From Algibacter miyuki (GTDB lineage Bacteria; Bacteroidota; Bacteroidia; Flavobacteriales; Flavobacteriaceae): a DNA stretch of 64,000 nt. A program made the position numbers and the translations under genes. Under the pieces are notes generated by a model that was given only the letters and a program-made list of their open reading frames with translations, did no database searches and was not told where the DNA came from. Shown here piece after piece: positions 1 to 10,900 of the stretch. The stretch lies in the NCBI RefSeq assembly GCF_030409805.1, contig NZ_JAUFQP010000010.1, positions 501,001 to 565,000 of the forward strand. Direction: 5' to 3'. Each line of letters opens with the position of its first letter. Position 1 is the stretch's first letter.

Positions 1-718
1 AATCTACAAAGCACAGACCATTGTTATCGTGCATTATTTTAGCAATCGCATGATACGGTGTTCTAATACCTGTAACGTTGGAACACCCAGTAATTGCCGC
101 TATTTTTATGGGTGTTTCACTATACTGCTCTAATAATTTTTCTAAACTTTCTAAACACGGCAAACCTTCTTCATTTGACGGAATGACTTTTACCCGAGCA
201 ATAGTTTCTAACCATGATGTTTGGTTGGAATGATGTTCCATATGTGCCACAAAAATAATGGGTCTTTTTTCTTCTGGGATTTGGGTGTGTTCTTTTAGGT
301 TTTCATTTAATTTAAGACCTAAAATACGCTGGAATTTATTGATGGCTCCCGTCATGCCTGTGCCCTCAGTTAATAGCACATCATCACTTGAAGCATTCAC
401 ATGTTTTTTAATAATGCTTCTTGCTTCATGATAAGCGTGCGTCATCACACTACCGGTTATCGATGTTTCTGTATGTGTATTTGCTACAAAGGGACCTATA
501 TCATTTAAAAGTTGGTCTTCGATAGGCCGGTATAATCTTCCGCTGGCTGTCCAATCCGCATAGATGATTTTCTTTTTTCCATAAGGCGACACAAACGTCT
601 TATCCAAGCCCACTACATTTTCTCTAAATGTCGCAAAATAAGTTTCAAGGTTTGATGGGAATTCAGATGTTTTTTTGGGACGCAATATGTCTTTTATAAA
701 ATTTCTAATAACACTCAT
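1..718 (-). CDS. Class V aminotransferase / cysteine desulfurase-like protein, 3' end cut by window
   Basis: An open frame runs from the ATG at 718 to the left edge without a stop: 239 codons of the N-terminal part of a PLP-dependent class V (fold type I) enzyme. Visible family features are a region reading YADWTASGRLYRP that resembles the substrate entry segment, a THTETSITG stretch, a GTGMTGAINKF segment at the usual cofactor phosphate-binding position, an HMEHHSNQTSW segment, and CFVD at the edge where the cofactor-binding Asp is expected. The PLP lysine lies outside the window. Members desulfurate cysteine or transaminate small substrates; which one applies here cannot be told. It is 65 bases downstream of dsbD on the same strand and may be co-transcribed. 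Confidence 0.85.
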   Translation of the reverse strand, partial: MSVIRNFIKDILRPKKTSEFPSNLETYFATFRENVVGLDKTFVSPYGKKKIIYADWTASGRLYRPIEDQLLNDIGPFVANTHTETSITGSVMTHAYHEARSIIKKHVNASSDDVLLTEGTGMTGAINKFQRILGLKLNENLKEHTQIPEEKRPIIFVAHMEHHSNQTSWLETIARVKVIPSNEEGLPCLESLEKLLEQYSETPIKIAAITGCSNVTGIRTPYHAIAKIMHDNNGLCFVD

Positions 719-783
719 GGTTTTCTATTTAAGAAAAAATAGTTCTGACTTTAACATCAAAAATATTTCTCATCAAAAAAATA

Positions 784-2751
784 TTATTTTTCAAAGTTTT
801 CAATACCTGTTTGAAGCCATGTGTGATAGTCTTCTACATCGGGGGTATAACCTACAGGTTCTAATAAATTTTCTTCATTATGATCCATTAATACATAAAA
901 CGGTTGCGAATTGGCTTTGTACTTAATGGTTTGCAATTCACTCCATTTCTGACCAATATACTTTAGTTTCTTACCTGGTTTCAATTTTGACTCTACCACT
1001 TCATGAGTTTCTAAGGGGCGTTTATCATCCACATACAAGGATATCAAAACCACATCGTTTTTAAGGATGTTTAATACTTCTTGTTTTGGCCAAACGTTTT
1101 GCTCCATTTTTCGGCAATTCACACAAGCCCAACCTGTAAAGTCAATCATAACAGGCTTACCTACTTCTTTTGCGTATAAGAGACCTTTATCATAATCATT
1201 AAATGCTAAAATATCGTGTGGAGCCAAGAGATGTGAGCCATCTGGCAGTCCTTCATGCAAATCTAAAACTGAGGCTGTTCCCATTTTTGAATACCCAACA
1301 CCGTATGGCGATTCGCTATATTCCAATGGCGGAGGGAAAGCACTTATTAAATTTAATGGTGCTCCCCAAAGGCCGGGAATCATGTAAACGGTGAATGATA
1401 ATACCACTAAACCTAAGCTCAATCTTCCCACAGAAATATGGGTTAAGGGTGAATCGTGTGGTAATTGTATTTTCCCAAATAAATAAAATACTAATGTTCC
1501 AAAGATGGCAATCCAAATAGCTATAAAGACTTCACGTTCCAGCATGTGTAATTGTAATACTAAATCGGCTTGCGACAGAAATTTAAAAGCCAAAGCTAAT
1601 TCTAAAAATCCAAGGACTACTTTTACCGTGTTTAACCAACCTCCCGATTTTGGCAAAGAATTTAACCAACCCGGAAATGCTGCAAATAAAGCAAAAGGTA
1701 AAGCGATGGCTAATGAAAAACCTAACATGCCAATTATAGGAGCCAATCCTCCTTTGGATGCGGCTTCAACTAGTAAAGTACCAACAATAGGGCCTGTACA
1801 CGAAAAAGACACTATTGCAAGGGCTAAAGCCATAAAAAAGATACCTATCAATCCGCCTCTATTGGCTTGTGAATCTACTTTATTTGCCCAAGAATTTGGT
1901 AGCATAATCTCAAAAGCACCCAAAAAGGATACTGCAAAAATAACTAACAGTAAAAAGAAAATAATATTAAACCATACATTGGTTGCCAGTGCGTTTAAAG
2001 CATCGGCACCAAAGATGCCTGTTACAGCAGTTCCTAAAAGCACATAGATTACAATAATACAAATACCATAGATAATTGCATTTTTTATTCCAGCAGCTTT
2101 ATTTTTACTTTGCTTAGTAAAGAAACTCACGGTCATAGGAATCATAGGAAATACACAGGGTGTTAGTAATGCCGCAAACCCCGATAAAAAAGCAATAAAA
2201 AAGATAGACCAAAGCCCTTTTTTGGAGTCTTCATTGGTTGTTATATCTACATTACCTGAAACAGCTTCATTTACATTGCTTTTAGTTGAATTTACTACTG
2301 AACCATCAGAAAGTGTGTATACCAAATCTACTTCGGTTGGTGGTAAACAACGTGCATCATCACATACCATAAATTCAACAAAGCCCTTGATAACCGTTAC
2401 ACCTTCTTCTACTATAACTTTTTGTTTGAAGGTTGCTGTTGCTTCAAAAAACTTAATTTTCATTTCAAAAACAGGGTCGTCTACAATATGCCCCTCACCT
2501 TCTGTGGTATTTCCTGATATTTTAAAATGGCCATCGCTATCATCATAGGTAAATGTGGTTGGTATTGGGCCGTCTTCAGGGACCTTTTGTGAATACAAAT
2601 GCCATCCTTTTTCAATAGATGCTTTTGAAACCAAAACATATTCGGTGTCTGATAATTTTTCAACACTAGTTTTCCATTTTACGGGGTCTAGTACTTGAGC
2701 TTGACTAACTAAAGAGGCAGTAAACACTAAAAATAAAAGTATGTTCTTCAT
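784..2751 (-). CDS. dsbD: DsbD-type thiol:disulfide interchange protein
   Basis: This 655-residue inner-membrane protein moves electrons from cytoplasmic thioredoxin to the periplasm. After a signal peptide (about 1-18) comes an N-terminal immunoglobulin-like domain with the redox pair C130/C135 (CDDARC). The CcdA-like membrane domain (about 180-470) has the two reactive cysteines C199 (LTPCVFP) and C318 (FSCTGP), and the C-terminal thioredoxin domain has C543-VN-C546. All six redox cysteines of DsbD are present and length is normal. It starts 5 bases after the stop of a truncated peptidase gene, so it probably lost or changed its native upstream context. The thioredoxin-fold lipoproteins at 3.9-6.6 kb are plausible electron acceptors (inference). 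Confidence 0.93.
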   Translation of the reverse strand: MKNILLFLVFTASLVSQAQVLDPVKWKTSVEKLSDTEYVLVSKASIEKGWHLYSQKVPEDGPIPTTFTYDDSDGHFKISGNTTEGEGHIVDDPVFEMKIKFFEATATFKQKVIVEEGVTVIKGFVEFMVCDDARCLPPTEVDLVYTLSDGSVVNSTKSNVNEAVSGNVDITTNEDSKKGLWSIFFIAFLSGFAALLTPCVFPMIPMTVSFFTKQSKNKAAGIKNAIIYGICIIVIYVLLGTAVTGIFGADALNALATNVWFNIIFFLLLVIFAVSFLGAFEIMLPNSWANKVDSQANRGGLIGIFFMALALAIVSFSCTGPIVGTLLVEAASKGGLAPIIGMLGFSLAIALPFALFAAFPGWLNSLPKSGGWLNTVKVVLGFLELALAFKFLSQADLVLQLHMLEREVFIAIWIAIFGTLVFYLFGKIQLPHDSPLTHISVGRLSLGLVVLSFTVYMIPGLWGAPLNLISAFPPPLEYSESPYGVGYSKMGTASVLDLHEGLPDGSHLLAPHDILAFNDYDKGLLYAKEVGKPVMIDFTGWACVNCRKMEQNVWPKQEVLNILKNDVVLISLYVDDKRPLETHEVVESKLKPGKKLKYIGQKWSELQTIKYKANSQPFYVLMDHNEENLLEPVGYTPDVEDYHTWLQTGIENFEK

Positions 2752-2756
2752 GGTCT

Positions 2757-3683
2757 TTATTTTAAAGATTTCTTACTATTCTGGTTTAAATCGGCAACGG
2801 TTTCCGTTTCCAAAGATTTTTTATGGCGTATACCAAAATTAATAGAAGCAGACGAGATTTCCGGATCCATGCCTAAACTATATAACATAGTGTCGTTTTC
2901 TGGAATATTAACTACAAAACGTTCTTTAGAGGTTTTAACCGCTGGGATTTTTGAGAATTTTTCTATTATTTTTTGTTCAATCTCGGCAACATTTATATCT
3001 CCAATTATAACAAAGGCTTGTAAATCTGTTCTATACCAATCATGATAAAAATCACGAAGGGATTTATAGTCAAAACTTTCAACCACACTCATTAAACCAA
3101 TTGGCATTCTGCTAGCATATTTTGAATGGTTAAATGTAATAGGCAATGATGTTTCAAATAAACGCATGCTCCCATTTTGACGTGTACGCCATTCTTCTTT
3201 TATAACACCACGTTCTGAATCTATTTCTTCATCTGTTAATAATAAATAATTAGACCAGTCTTTAAGAACGGTTAAGCAAGTATCAATCAAACCATCTTTT
3301 GTTGGGATGTTATTTAAATTATATACGGTTTCGTCAAACGATGTATAAGCATTTATATCTTTTCCAAAAACAGCTCTATGCTTTTGTAGCGTATTTAATA
3401 TGCCTTTACCAGGGAAGCTTTCGGTACCATTAAAAGCCATATGTTCTAAAAAATGTGCCAAGCCTTGCTGATTATCGTTTTCTAGAATAGAGCCTACATT
3501 TTGAATTATATAATAACTAACAGCATCTTTTACTACATCGGTATTTTTAATATAATAGGTAATCCCATTGGTTAAATTGCCTTTCTTTATAGAAGTATCT
3601 ACTGGTAAATAATCGGAATAAGTGACTCTTTGGGCTATACTTTTACAGGCGAAAAGGATAAATAGAATAAAAACACGTTTCAT
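2757..3683 (-). pseudogene. M16 (insulinase/PqqL-like) zinc peptidase, N-terminal fragment
   Basis: A 308-residue protein begins with a signal peptide (about 1-17) and matches the start of periplasmic M16 peptidases. The inverted zinc motif H77-FLE-H81 is intact, and the third ligand E157 lies 76 residues after H81, as in the family. Such proteins in Bacteroidota are usually about 900 residues with four M16 domains; here the frame stops within the second domain, shortly after INFGIRH, and dsbD starts 5 bases later. No remnant of the missing 600 or so residues can fit between. A deletion that fused the gene to the front of dsbD is the simplest explanation. A single catalytic half could still fold, but loss of the partner domains argues for a broken gene. 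Confidence 0.7.
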
Positions 3684-3752
3684 AGTTGCTGCTGTTTTTT
3701 TCAGAATTTTAAAAAATGATTTTAGGAAATTTATAAATTTGGGGTTAAGTAA

Positions 3753-3781
3753 CTGTACATAAAAATTGTTTTTATGTACAG
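3753..3781. other. Perfect 13-bp stem, 3-base loop hairpin
   Basis: The arms CTGTACATAAAAA and TTTTTATGTACAG are exact complements separated by TTG. The hairpin lies between the TlpA-like gene (stop at 3944) and the truncated M16 gene (start 3683). There is no long U-run after it on either strand, so it is either a weak terminator, an RNA-stabilising 3' structure, or a protein-binding palindrome near the M16 promoter. The rest of 3684-3943 is AT-rich and holds no recognisable gene. Confidence 0.6.
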
Positions 3782-3943
3782 CCCTTAAAAACCTTTTTGT
3801 TCATTAAAGAGTGACTAATTTAAAACTTGAACAGTAAAGACTTTAATTGATAATCGCTGTTATTTATTAAAACAAAATAATTAAGTTTTACCCCTATTAA
3901 TTAAATATTAAAATTAAAAAAAATGTTTTTTAGCATGACATTG

Positions 3944-5317
3944 CTATATACTTAATTCATTAAATAAACCAATTAGTTCTGGTTCGGATGGTCTAGGCGC
4001 ATTCGCTGTCAAAATATGACCTTGAGGGTCTAATAAAATAAAACGAGGGATTCCTTTGATTAAATACTCTTGAATAAATTGAGATTCCCAAGCATTATCC
4101 GCAAATAGCTGAACGCCTCCTAAGTTTTCTTTAGAAACCATTCTTTTCCATTTTTCGTAATCCGAGGTTTTATCAATTGAAATACTTATAAATTCAATAT
4201 TCTTATTGTGGTACGTTTTTTCAATTTCTTTTAAAGAAGGAATTTCTTTTTTACAAGGTGCACACCATGTTGCCCATACATCAATATACACGTATTTACC
4301 TTTAAAATCGGATAATGACTTTGTGCCTCCCGAATAGTTTTTATAATCGACAAACTGCGGTGAAACTTGCCCTTTTTCTACCTTTTTTAATTTTTTATAG
4401 TTATCGCTAATAGTTGCCTTATGGTCGCTATTTGTTGAACCTTCCATAAATATTTTATAAAACTCATCTAAGCTACTTGTATATGTAATACCGTAAACAG
4501 ATTCACTGTACAATAAACTATTACGAATGGTATCATTCTGTATAGCTGCTATTTCTTTTAAATTAGCTATGTCTCTTGGCATTTTATTTTCCTCTATTAA
4601 TGTTTTTGCCGTTTTCTTTAAATTTATATTTAATATTCTTTTATATGCTGAAGAAAAGAGATAATCATCACCATTATTAAAATCAAAATCTTTTAAATCT
4701 GGAAGAAATTGCTCTGAGACTTTAAACGTGTTATCTTTTGTAAAATAATTATGAAACTCTTCATAACTTAATAGGTTATTGATGTATTCATATCTTATAT
4801 TTCTTAACTCTTTCTTTCTAAAATCATTAGAAATTTTCAAATTTTTAGCCAATAAACTTATACTGGTATCCTTAATTTTAGCGACTGTTTCTTTATAATC
4901 TTTTTCGCTTAAGCTATAAAAGTGTTTTCTGTTTTTTATTAATTTCAATTCCTTTTGTCTTTTAGCTAAAATATAGTTATTAGCCTCAGCGCCTTTTCCT
5001 GCATACGTTAACGTATTATTGAAATCGTTAGCATCAAATTTTAATGTAACGTTATACCCTTTCTCAAAATAAGGTCTTAGATACACTTTTCCATGAGATA
5101 TTAAATGCGCCCCATTATCAACCTTTAAAGTATCTATAAAATGACCGGTTGAAGACAATTGTATGGTATCTTTTATTTCTGTATTGTTAATAGAAACAAC
5201 TATATAATCTTGTATTTTATTTGCTATTTCACCTGATAGAATAATGTAGTCTTTCTCATGGTCTTTTTTACATGATACTAGACATAGTATGCAAAATAAT
5301 TTTACGATATTTTTCAT
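3944..5317 (-). CDS. TlpA-like thioredoxin-fold lipoprotein
   Basis: This 457-residue protein has a lipoprotein signal peptide ending at LVSC (C16) and an N-terminal region of about 300 residues resembling the DUF4369-type domains that precede TlpA modules in Bacteroidota. A C-terminal AhpC/TSA-thioredoxin domain carries the active site WC352-AP-C355. It should be anchored to a membrane facing the periplasm or the cell surface and reduce disulfides or resist thiol stress. It is the last gene before the M16 fragment and lies 68 bases after the second thioredoxin gene; that gap holds a long hairpin. Position downstream of an ECF/FecR/SusCD set suggests co-regulation with nutrient uptake. The substrate is unknown. 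Confidence 0.88.
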   Translation of the reverse strand: MKNIVKLFCILCLVSCKKDHEKDYIILSGEIANKIQDYIVVSINNTEIKDTIQLSSTGHFIDTLKVDNGAHLISHGKVYLRPYFEKGYNVTLKFDANDFNNTLTYAGKGAEANNYILAKRQKELKLIKNRKHFYSLSEKDYKETVAKIKDTSISLLAKNLKISNDFRKKELRNIRYEYINNLLSYEEFHNYFTKDNTFKVSEQFLPDLKDFDFNNGDDYLFSSAYKRILNINLKKTAKTLIEENKMPRDIANLKEIAAIQNDTIRNSLLYSESVYGITYTSSLDEFYKIFMEGSTNSDHKATISDNYKKLKKVEKGQVSPQFVDYKNYSGGTKSLSDFKGKYVYIDVWATWCAPCKKEIPSLKEIEKTYHNKNIEFISISIDKTSDYEKWKRMVSKENLGGVQLFADNAWESQFIQEYLIKGIPRFILLDPQGHILTANAPRPSEPELIGLFNELSI

Positions 5318-5343
5318 CTGTTCTCTGTTTTTTTTTATATTAT

Positions 5344-5380
5344 TTATAAACCATCCATTTTTATAATGGATGGTTTATAA
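5344..5380. other. Perfect 15-bp stem hairpin between two thioredoxin genes
   Basis: TTATAAACCATCCAT and ATGGATGGTTTATAA are exact complements around a 7-base loop (TTTTATA). It sits just after the stop of the gene at 5386-6588, within the presumed operon. On the minus-strand transcript the following bases are A-rich rather than U-rich, so a classical terminator is unlikely. A 3'-stabilising hairpin that sets relative mRNA levels, or a processing site, fits better. Confidence 0.6.
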
Positions 5381-5385
5381 ATAAA

Positions 5386-6588
5386 TTAATTAGCAAATTG
5401 TGCCTGAATGGCTTCTAGCTTTTTTTTAGCAATCTTTTTTACTTTAGTGCTAATGGTATCGGCCATTTTTACCGCAAGTATTCCTGCTTTTATGGCTTCT
5501 TCTTTATTACCCATCTTACTTTGTATTAGGGCGTACGTTGAAACCGTACCATAACTATTCTGTGGCATTTGGTAAGCTTTAGATATTAAATAAGCCGATT
5601 GTTTTAGAATATCTTTATCAATATCCGTTTCATCACGAGTCGCAGACCTTGCAATAAAAGCAATTGTTTCTGGATCGTTTTGTAACACATTATCAACATA
5701 AAAATTAGACGTTTCTATGAATTTTTTAGAATCTTTTGTTTTTAAGAAGTATTCACAATGTAAAATTGCTACATCTTTAGGGTTATCTGTGATTTTTTTC
5801 AAAGAATCTAATTGTGATAAAAATAAGGTGCTATTCAAGGTGTTTAAACTTTGGTATATGTTTCTTTTCAACACTTTCTCATAAACTTTATTTATGGCAG
5901 ACTCTCCAGCGATTTCTTTGTATAATGATTTATTCTTATTAAGTAATTTAAATAAATCGCTTTCTTCATTAGAAGTAAAAGCTTGAACAAGTTTCCATCC
6001 AGAATATGTTTTTAACCAAGTACTATCTACCTGAGACATCACCTCATCTAAAACTTTTTTGCTTTTAGAGGCGCCACTTTTTCTTAAAGCTATGGCATAA
6101 TCTAGCTTTTCGTCTACGGATAATTTTCCTTCTTCATAAAATTTAGCTAAAGTGCCTAATGCTTTTTTAGGGTTAATTGCATTTTGCCCCAAATCTAAAA
6201 AGCGTTCTGCACTCATTTTAGATCCAGATTTATGTATAACTTCTCCCTTATGGTTTATAAACAAATAGGTAGGAAATGATTGGACTCCATATTTTTTTCC
6301 AATTTCAGGGCCTTCGCCTTTTTCCATATCCAGTTTTACATTAATAAAAGTTTTATTATAAAAACTAAAAACTTCTGGTTTAGTAAAAACATTTTTATCC
6401 ATCCATTTACACGGAGCACACCAAGATGTATAACAGTCAAGAAAAATTAATTTATTTTCTTTTTTCGCTATTTCAAGTAAACTAGTAAAGGAGCCGTTTT
6501 TGAAATTAATTTCTGAATCTGGTTTTGGCTTTTCTTTACAAGAAATGAATAGAAATAAAAAAACTAATGCAATAGAAAAATGTTTCAT
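5386..6588 (-). CDS. Thioredoxin-fold lipoprotein (thiol:disulfide isomerase-like)
   Basis: The 400-residue protein has a lipobox ending in C17 and a thioredoxin domain right after it, with the active site WC57-AP-C60. About 270 helical residues without an obvious catalytic motif follow, and the tail is rich in Lys and Ala. This order (thioredoxin first) is the opposite of the neighbouring TlpA-like protein. Its ATG shares one base with the stop of the SusD gene (TAATG overlap), so translation is coupled to the uptake system. An extracytoplasmic redox role attached to SusCD import is inferred; no substrate can be assigned. Confidence 0.87.
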   Translation of the reverse strand: MKHFSIALVFLFLFISCKEKPKPDSEINFKNGSFTSLLEIAKKENKLIFLDCYTSWCAPCKWMDKNVFTKPEVFSFYNKTFINVKLDMEKGEGPEIGKKYGVQSFPTYLFINHKGEVIHKSGSKMSAERFLDLGQNAINPKKALGTLAKFYEEGKLSVDEKLDYAIALRKSGASKSKKVLDEVMSQVDSTWLKTYSGWKLVQAFTSNEESDLFKLLNKNKSLYKEIAGESAINKVYEKVLKRNIYQSLNTLNSTLFLSQLDSLKKITDNPKDVAILHCEYFLKTKDSKKFIETSNFYVDNVLQNDPETIAFIARSATRDETDIDKDILKQSAYLISKAYQMPQNSYGTVSTYALIQSKMGNKEEAIKAGILAVKMADTISTKVKKIAKKKLEAIQAQFAN

Positions 6589-7955
6589 TAATAATCTGGA
6601 TTTTGATCTATCATATTGTTAGATAGTTTAACTGATTGAAAAGGTATTGGTAAAATAAGTTTAGAATCAGAAGAAATAGGTTTAAAGTCATTAATATCAA
6701 GATCTCCTTCTTTGTAATAACGTACTAAATCAAACCATTCTTCGCCACCTTCACCACCTAATTCATATATTTTCTCTTTTCTAATAGCTTCTAAAAGCTC
6801 AGTTTTATCGGCTGTTTCAATAAGTGTATTATCACTTCGTTCTCTAATCATATTCAACGCATCTAACGAGGCTTCAATATCATCATCTCCTCTTAACACT
6901 GCTTCAGCATATATTAAATAAACCTCTCCTAAACGCATAAAATATTCTGTGTCTGCCGTAAGTGCCTCGCCATTATAAACTGAATTATTAAACTTATTAT
7001 TTACGCCATTAGAAGCTATAGCTGCACTTTTTCTTAAATCCCCCTCCATAAAGTCCTTGTAAAAGTCAGTTAGGCCAAAATAAGATCTGAATATAAATGC
7101 TTTGTTGTTTCTATCATTGGCATTATCAAAAGGAGTTTGAAATAATACTTCTTTGGTATTTGCTATTTTTTTTGTAAAAATATCAGCAAAAGCATCTTCT
7201 AAAGTTCTATCATCAGCCTCAATTACTTCAAGTGCAAGTTTGGCTGCTGTAGTATAATCCTTTTTATAAAGCAATACTTTACTCTTTAACGCTTTAGCAA
7301 ATAAATTTGATGTATAGAATGTGTTTGAAAAATCTGGCCCATATTGTATGGCATAATCTAAATCTTCTAAAATTAGCGCATAGGTATCCTTAACGTTTGC
7401 TCTACCTTGAATTATAGCATCCGAAATTGGTTCTTCTTTTAAGACAATTCCGTAGTTTGAATTTTCATCAAAAAACTGTCCCCAAAACCTTAATAAATAA
7501 AAATTTGTTAGTGCTCTTAATGTTTTTGCCTCTGCAATAATTTCATTTTTTCTAGAATCATCAGAATCAAGTTTCTCAGTTTTTGTGATGATATGATTTG
7601 CATTATTTAAAAGGAAATACATTTTTGTATATAGCAATTCTATATAAGCATTTTCTGAGGTAACTTCATTGTTAAAAAACTGACTAAAACTACCTGGCCC
7701 TCTACTGCCAACTTTCATAGTTAACCCCATTAAGGAAGAAAACCCAGGTACATATGATGTAAATTCTAATCCATCTATTAATATTCCATAAGTGCCATAC
7801 AATGCTGTTTGAGCCTGATCTATGTTGGTAATTACATTCTTCTCTGATACCTGATATACAGGTTGTATATCTGTGACATCAACTAAATCACAAGAGGTGA
7901 TAAATAAAAACGTAGTTAAAAAAACTATATGCTTTGTAAATTTTATTGCTTTCAT
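6588..7955 (-). CDS. RagB/SusD-family outer-membrane nutrient-binding lipoprotein
   Basis: The 455-residue protein starts with a lipoprotein signal (FITSCDL) and shows the SusD pattern: an N-terminal NVITNIDQAQTALYGTYG helix, TPR-like helices with LRALTNFYLLRFWGQ, and the C-terminal EKIYELGGEGGEEWFDLVRY segment typical of the family. SusD lipoproteins sit on the cell surface as the lid of the partner SusC channel and hold the ligand. The partner gene ends 4 bases upstream. No glycoside hydrolase or polysaccharide lyase is encoded nearby, so the ligand may not be a glycan; the redox lipoproteins downstream hint at peptides or another thiol-linked substrate (inference). Confidence 0.93.
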   Translation of the reverse strand: MKAIKFTKHIVFLTTFLFITSCDLVDVTDIQPVYQVSEKNVITNIDQAQTALYGTYGILIDGLEFTSYVPGFSSLMGLTMKVGSRGPGSFSQFFNNEVTSENAYIELLYTKMYFLLNNANHIITKTEKLDSDDSRKNEIIAEAKTLRALTNFYLLRFWGQFFDENSNYGIVLKEEPISDAIIQGRANVKDTYALILEDLDYAIQYGPDFSNTFYTSNLFAKALKSKVLLYKKDYTTAAKLALEVIEADDRTLEDAFADIFTKKIANTKEVLFQTPFDNANDRNNKAFIFRSYFGLTDFYKDFMEGDLRKSAAIASNGVNNKFNNSVYNGEALTADTEYFMRLGEVYLIYAEAVLRGDDDIEASLDALNMIRERSDNTLIETADKTELLEAIRKEKIYELGGEGGEEWFDLVRYYKEGDLDINDFKPISSDSKLILPIPFQSVKLSNNMIDQNPDY

Positions 7956-7959
7956 AATA

Positions 7960-10900
7960 TTATAAGTTTAAATTTAATCCTAATGAAATGGTTTTTACAG
8001 GAGGGTAAGAGGCGGTATCATAACCTTGTCTAAAGTTATTTGAACCGTTGTAATTAACTTCAGGGTCTAAGCCACTATATGATGTAATTACAAAAATATT
8101 ACTTGCCGATAATGATAAGCTTGCCCGTTGAATAAATAGCTTTTTAAGTAGGCTAGGATTAAGTTTATATGTGACATTTATATTTTTAAGTCTAAAAAAT
8201 GAAGCATCTTCAATGAAAAAGTCAGAATTTCTACTATTGTTATTTGGATCTCTTAACGCCAAACGAGGAATATCAGTATTTGTATTTGTTGGAGACCAAG
8301 CATCTAAAATTCCTGTTGAGTAATTATTTGTATGTGTGTCAAAAATTAATAGATCTGTTTTATTAGTATTGTATAAATAATTACCAACACTAAAATTAAA
8401 TAATGCAGAAACTTCAAAATTTCCAATGCGAATAATGTTACTCCATCCACCAAAAAAGTCTGGTTCAGCTTTTCCAATAATATTATTATCATCATCACCT
8501 ATATATCCATCTCCATTTACATCAGCAAACTTAAAATCACCTGGAGCCGTATTAGCAGATTGATAAACACCATTGGGAGAATTAGTATTTAAATCATCTA
8601 TTTCTGTCTGGTTTTGAAAAATACCTGCTACTTTATATCCAGAAAAATAACTAATTGATTCTCCTTCTATTAAATTATTATAATATCCGCCATTTAATTT
8701 AAGTACTTTACTTTTTATTGATGTTATATTTAAGTCGGTAGTCCATTGAAATTTATCAGTTGAAATAACATCTATACCAATTTGAAATTCAAAACCTTTA
8801 TTTAAAAAATCTCCAATATTTGAAAATTGACTACTACCACCTGTTTCTAAAATAACGTCTCTAAGTAATATTTGATCAGAGGTTTTCTTATTAAAATATC
8901 CTAAAGACCCATTAATTCTTCTGTCCCACAAAGAGTAATCTAATGATACATCTAACTGGTTAGTGGTTTCCCATCTAATATTTGGGTTTGGAATTGTATT
9001 TGAAACCACCCCATTATTATTGTTATAAAAACTCCCTGCAGCGAAAAAAGTGTCATATTGAAAATCTGAAAAATTAGCAGATCCAGTTTTTCCGTATGAT
9101 GTACGAAATTTTAAATCATTTACAAAATCAACATCTTCTAAGAAAGACTCTTTGCTAATTCTCCAAGCTATTGCACCAGATGGGAAATATCCCCATCTAT
9201 TTTCGGGTCCAAATTTGGTAGATTTATCTGCTCTACCAGTAAAAGTTACATAATATTTATTACTATAATTATAGTTAACTCTTAAAAAAGATGATGATAA
9301 ACCACTAATAGTACCTCCAGTGGTTAAAGCAACATTTGATGCAGCTCCTGGCGTTATTAAAACCTCATCATCAGGAAAATTGGTAGCATTAACATTAGAA
9401 TATTCACTTTTGTTTTGTGTATGTGAAACACCTATAACAGAATTGATATCATGCTTATTAATTTTTTTATTAAAATTAAGAGTGTTATCTAAAACTCTAG
9501 AAGAAAATGTATTTTCTCCTTGCTTAAGGGTTCCTTTACGAGAATAAGCCAATTCTAATGGGTCATAACTTGGTGTGTATCTAAAACTAGAATTATCTGA
9601 AGTTCTATAAGAATAGGTTGTTTTAAAGAAAAGCCCTTTGGTTATTTCGTATTCTCCAAATAATGATAATATTATGCTTTTGTTTGTAACAGAATTAGGG
9701 TATGTTGTTTTTGCGTAAGGATTTGCTTGAAACGAAAAACTAGGTGCATCATAAGCATAATCACCATTTTCGTCATAGATAGGAATATCTGGTCTATATT
9801 TTACGGTTTGATAATAAAATGTATTTCCTCGTCCTTTATTTTCTGAATCGTTGTAATTGAAATTAGTCCCGACTCTAAGTTTGTCAGAAAGTTTGGTTTC
9901 TAACTTTGTTCTTAAGGTATTTCTTTTAAAGCTAGTTCCTAATATGGCTCCTTTTTGATCTGTAACTCCAGCCGAAAGCGAATAAAGTGAAGACCCGTTT
10001 AAAGAACCACCATTCGCATTTAAATAGTAGTTTGTATTAATAGCCCCTTGGTCTGTTTCTTCTTTCCAATCAGTATTAACATTTGTACCGTATGGGTATA
10101 GCGAGCTATCAGCAGGAAGATTTGCTCCTGCATTGCCATAAGCTTGTTCTATAACATCATGAAACTGTTCTGAATTAAGCATAGAATAATCATTAGTAAA
10201 CCTAGAGATGCTTGTAGTTCCACTAAGACTAATACTAGGTACAGAAGAATAACTACCTTTTTTGGTTGTAACAATTATAACACCGTTTGCTCCTCTTGAA
10301 CCATATATAGCTGTTGCTGAAGCATCTTTTAAAATATCAATACTCTCAATATCCTGAGGGTTTATTGAAGATAAAGGAGATAACTGCGAATATGAACTCT
10401 CTGCGTAAAAGGAATTCCCTAAGCCTTGCCCTATTTCAATTGGAAGTCCATCAATAACATAAAGTGGTTCATTATTTCCAAAAACAGAGGTTAGTCCTCT
10501 AATTCTTATTGACGCTTCTGAGCCAGGCGCTCCTGATGCTGTGACCACATGCACACCTGAAGCCCTACCAATTAATGCATTATCTAAACTTATTGGATTT
10601 GATTTATTTATTTCACCAACATTAATGGTAGAGACTGACCCTGTTAAATCTCTTTTCTTTTGGCTTCCATAACCTACTAGTACAACGGCATCTAAAGACT
10701 CTGAATCTGTTTCTAGAGTTACACTAATTTCTAAACTGTTAGCTACCACTATCTCTTTAGTTTTTAGACCTACATAGCTAAAAACCAAAACACTTCCTTT
10801 TGTTGCAATTATGGTATATTTTCCATCAAAATCGGTAAAGGTTCCATTTTTAGTGCCCTTTTCAAGAACATTAACTCCTGCAGCAGGCACGCCGTTGTTG

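Noticed and set aside
1505..2047. 180-codon open frame on the plus strand inside dsbD
   Set aside because: It is antisense to a complete dsbD with all catalytic cysteines, has low-complexity composition and no recognisable domain; it is a shadow frame.
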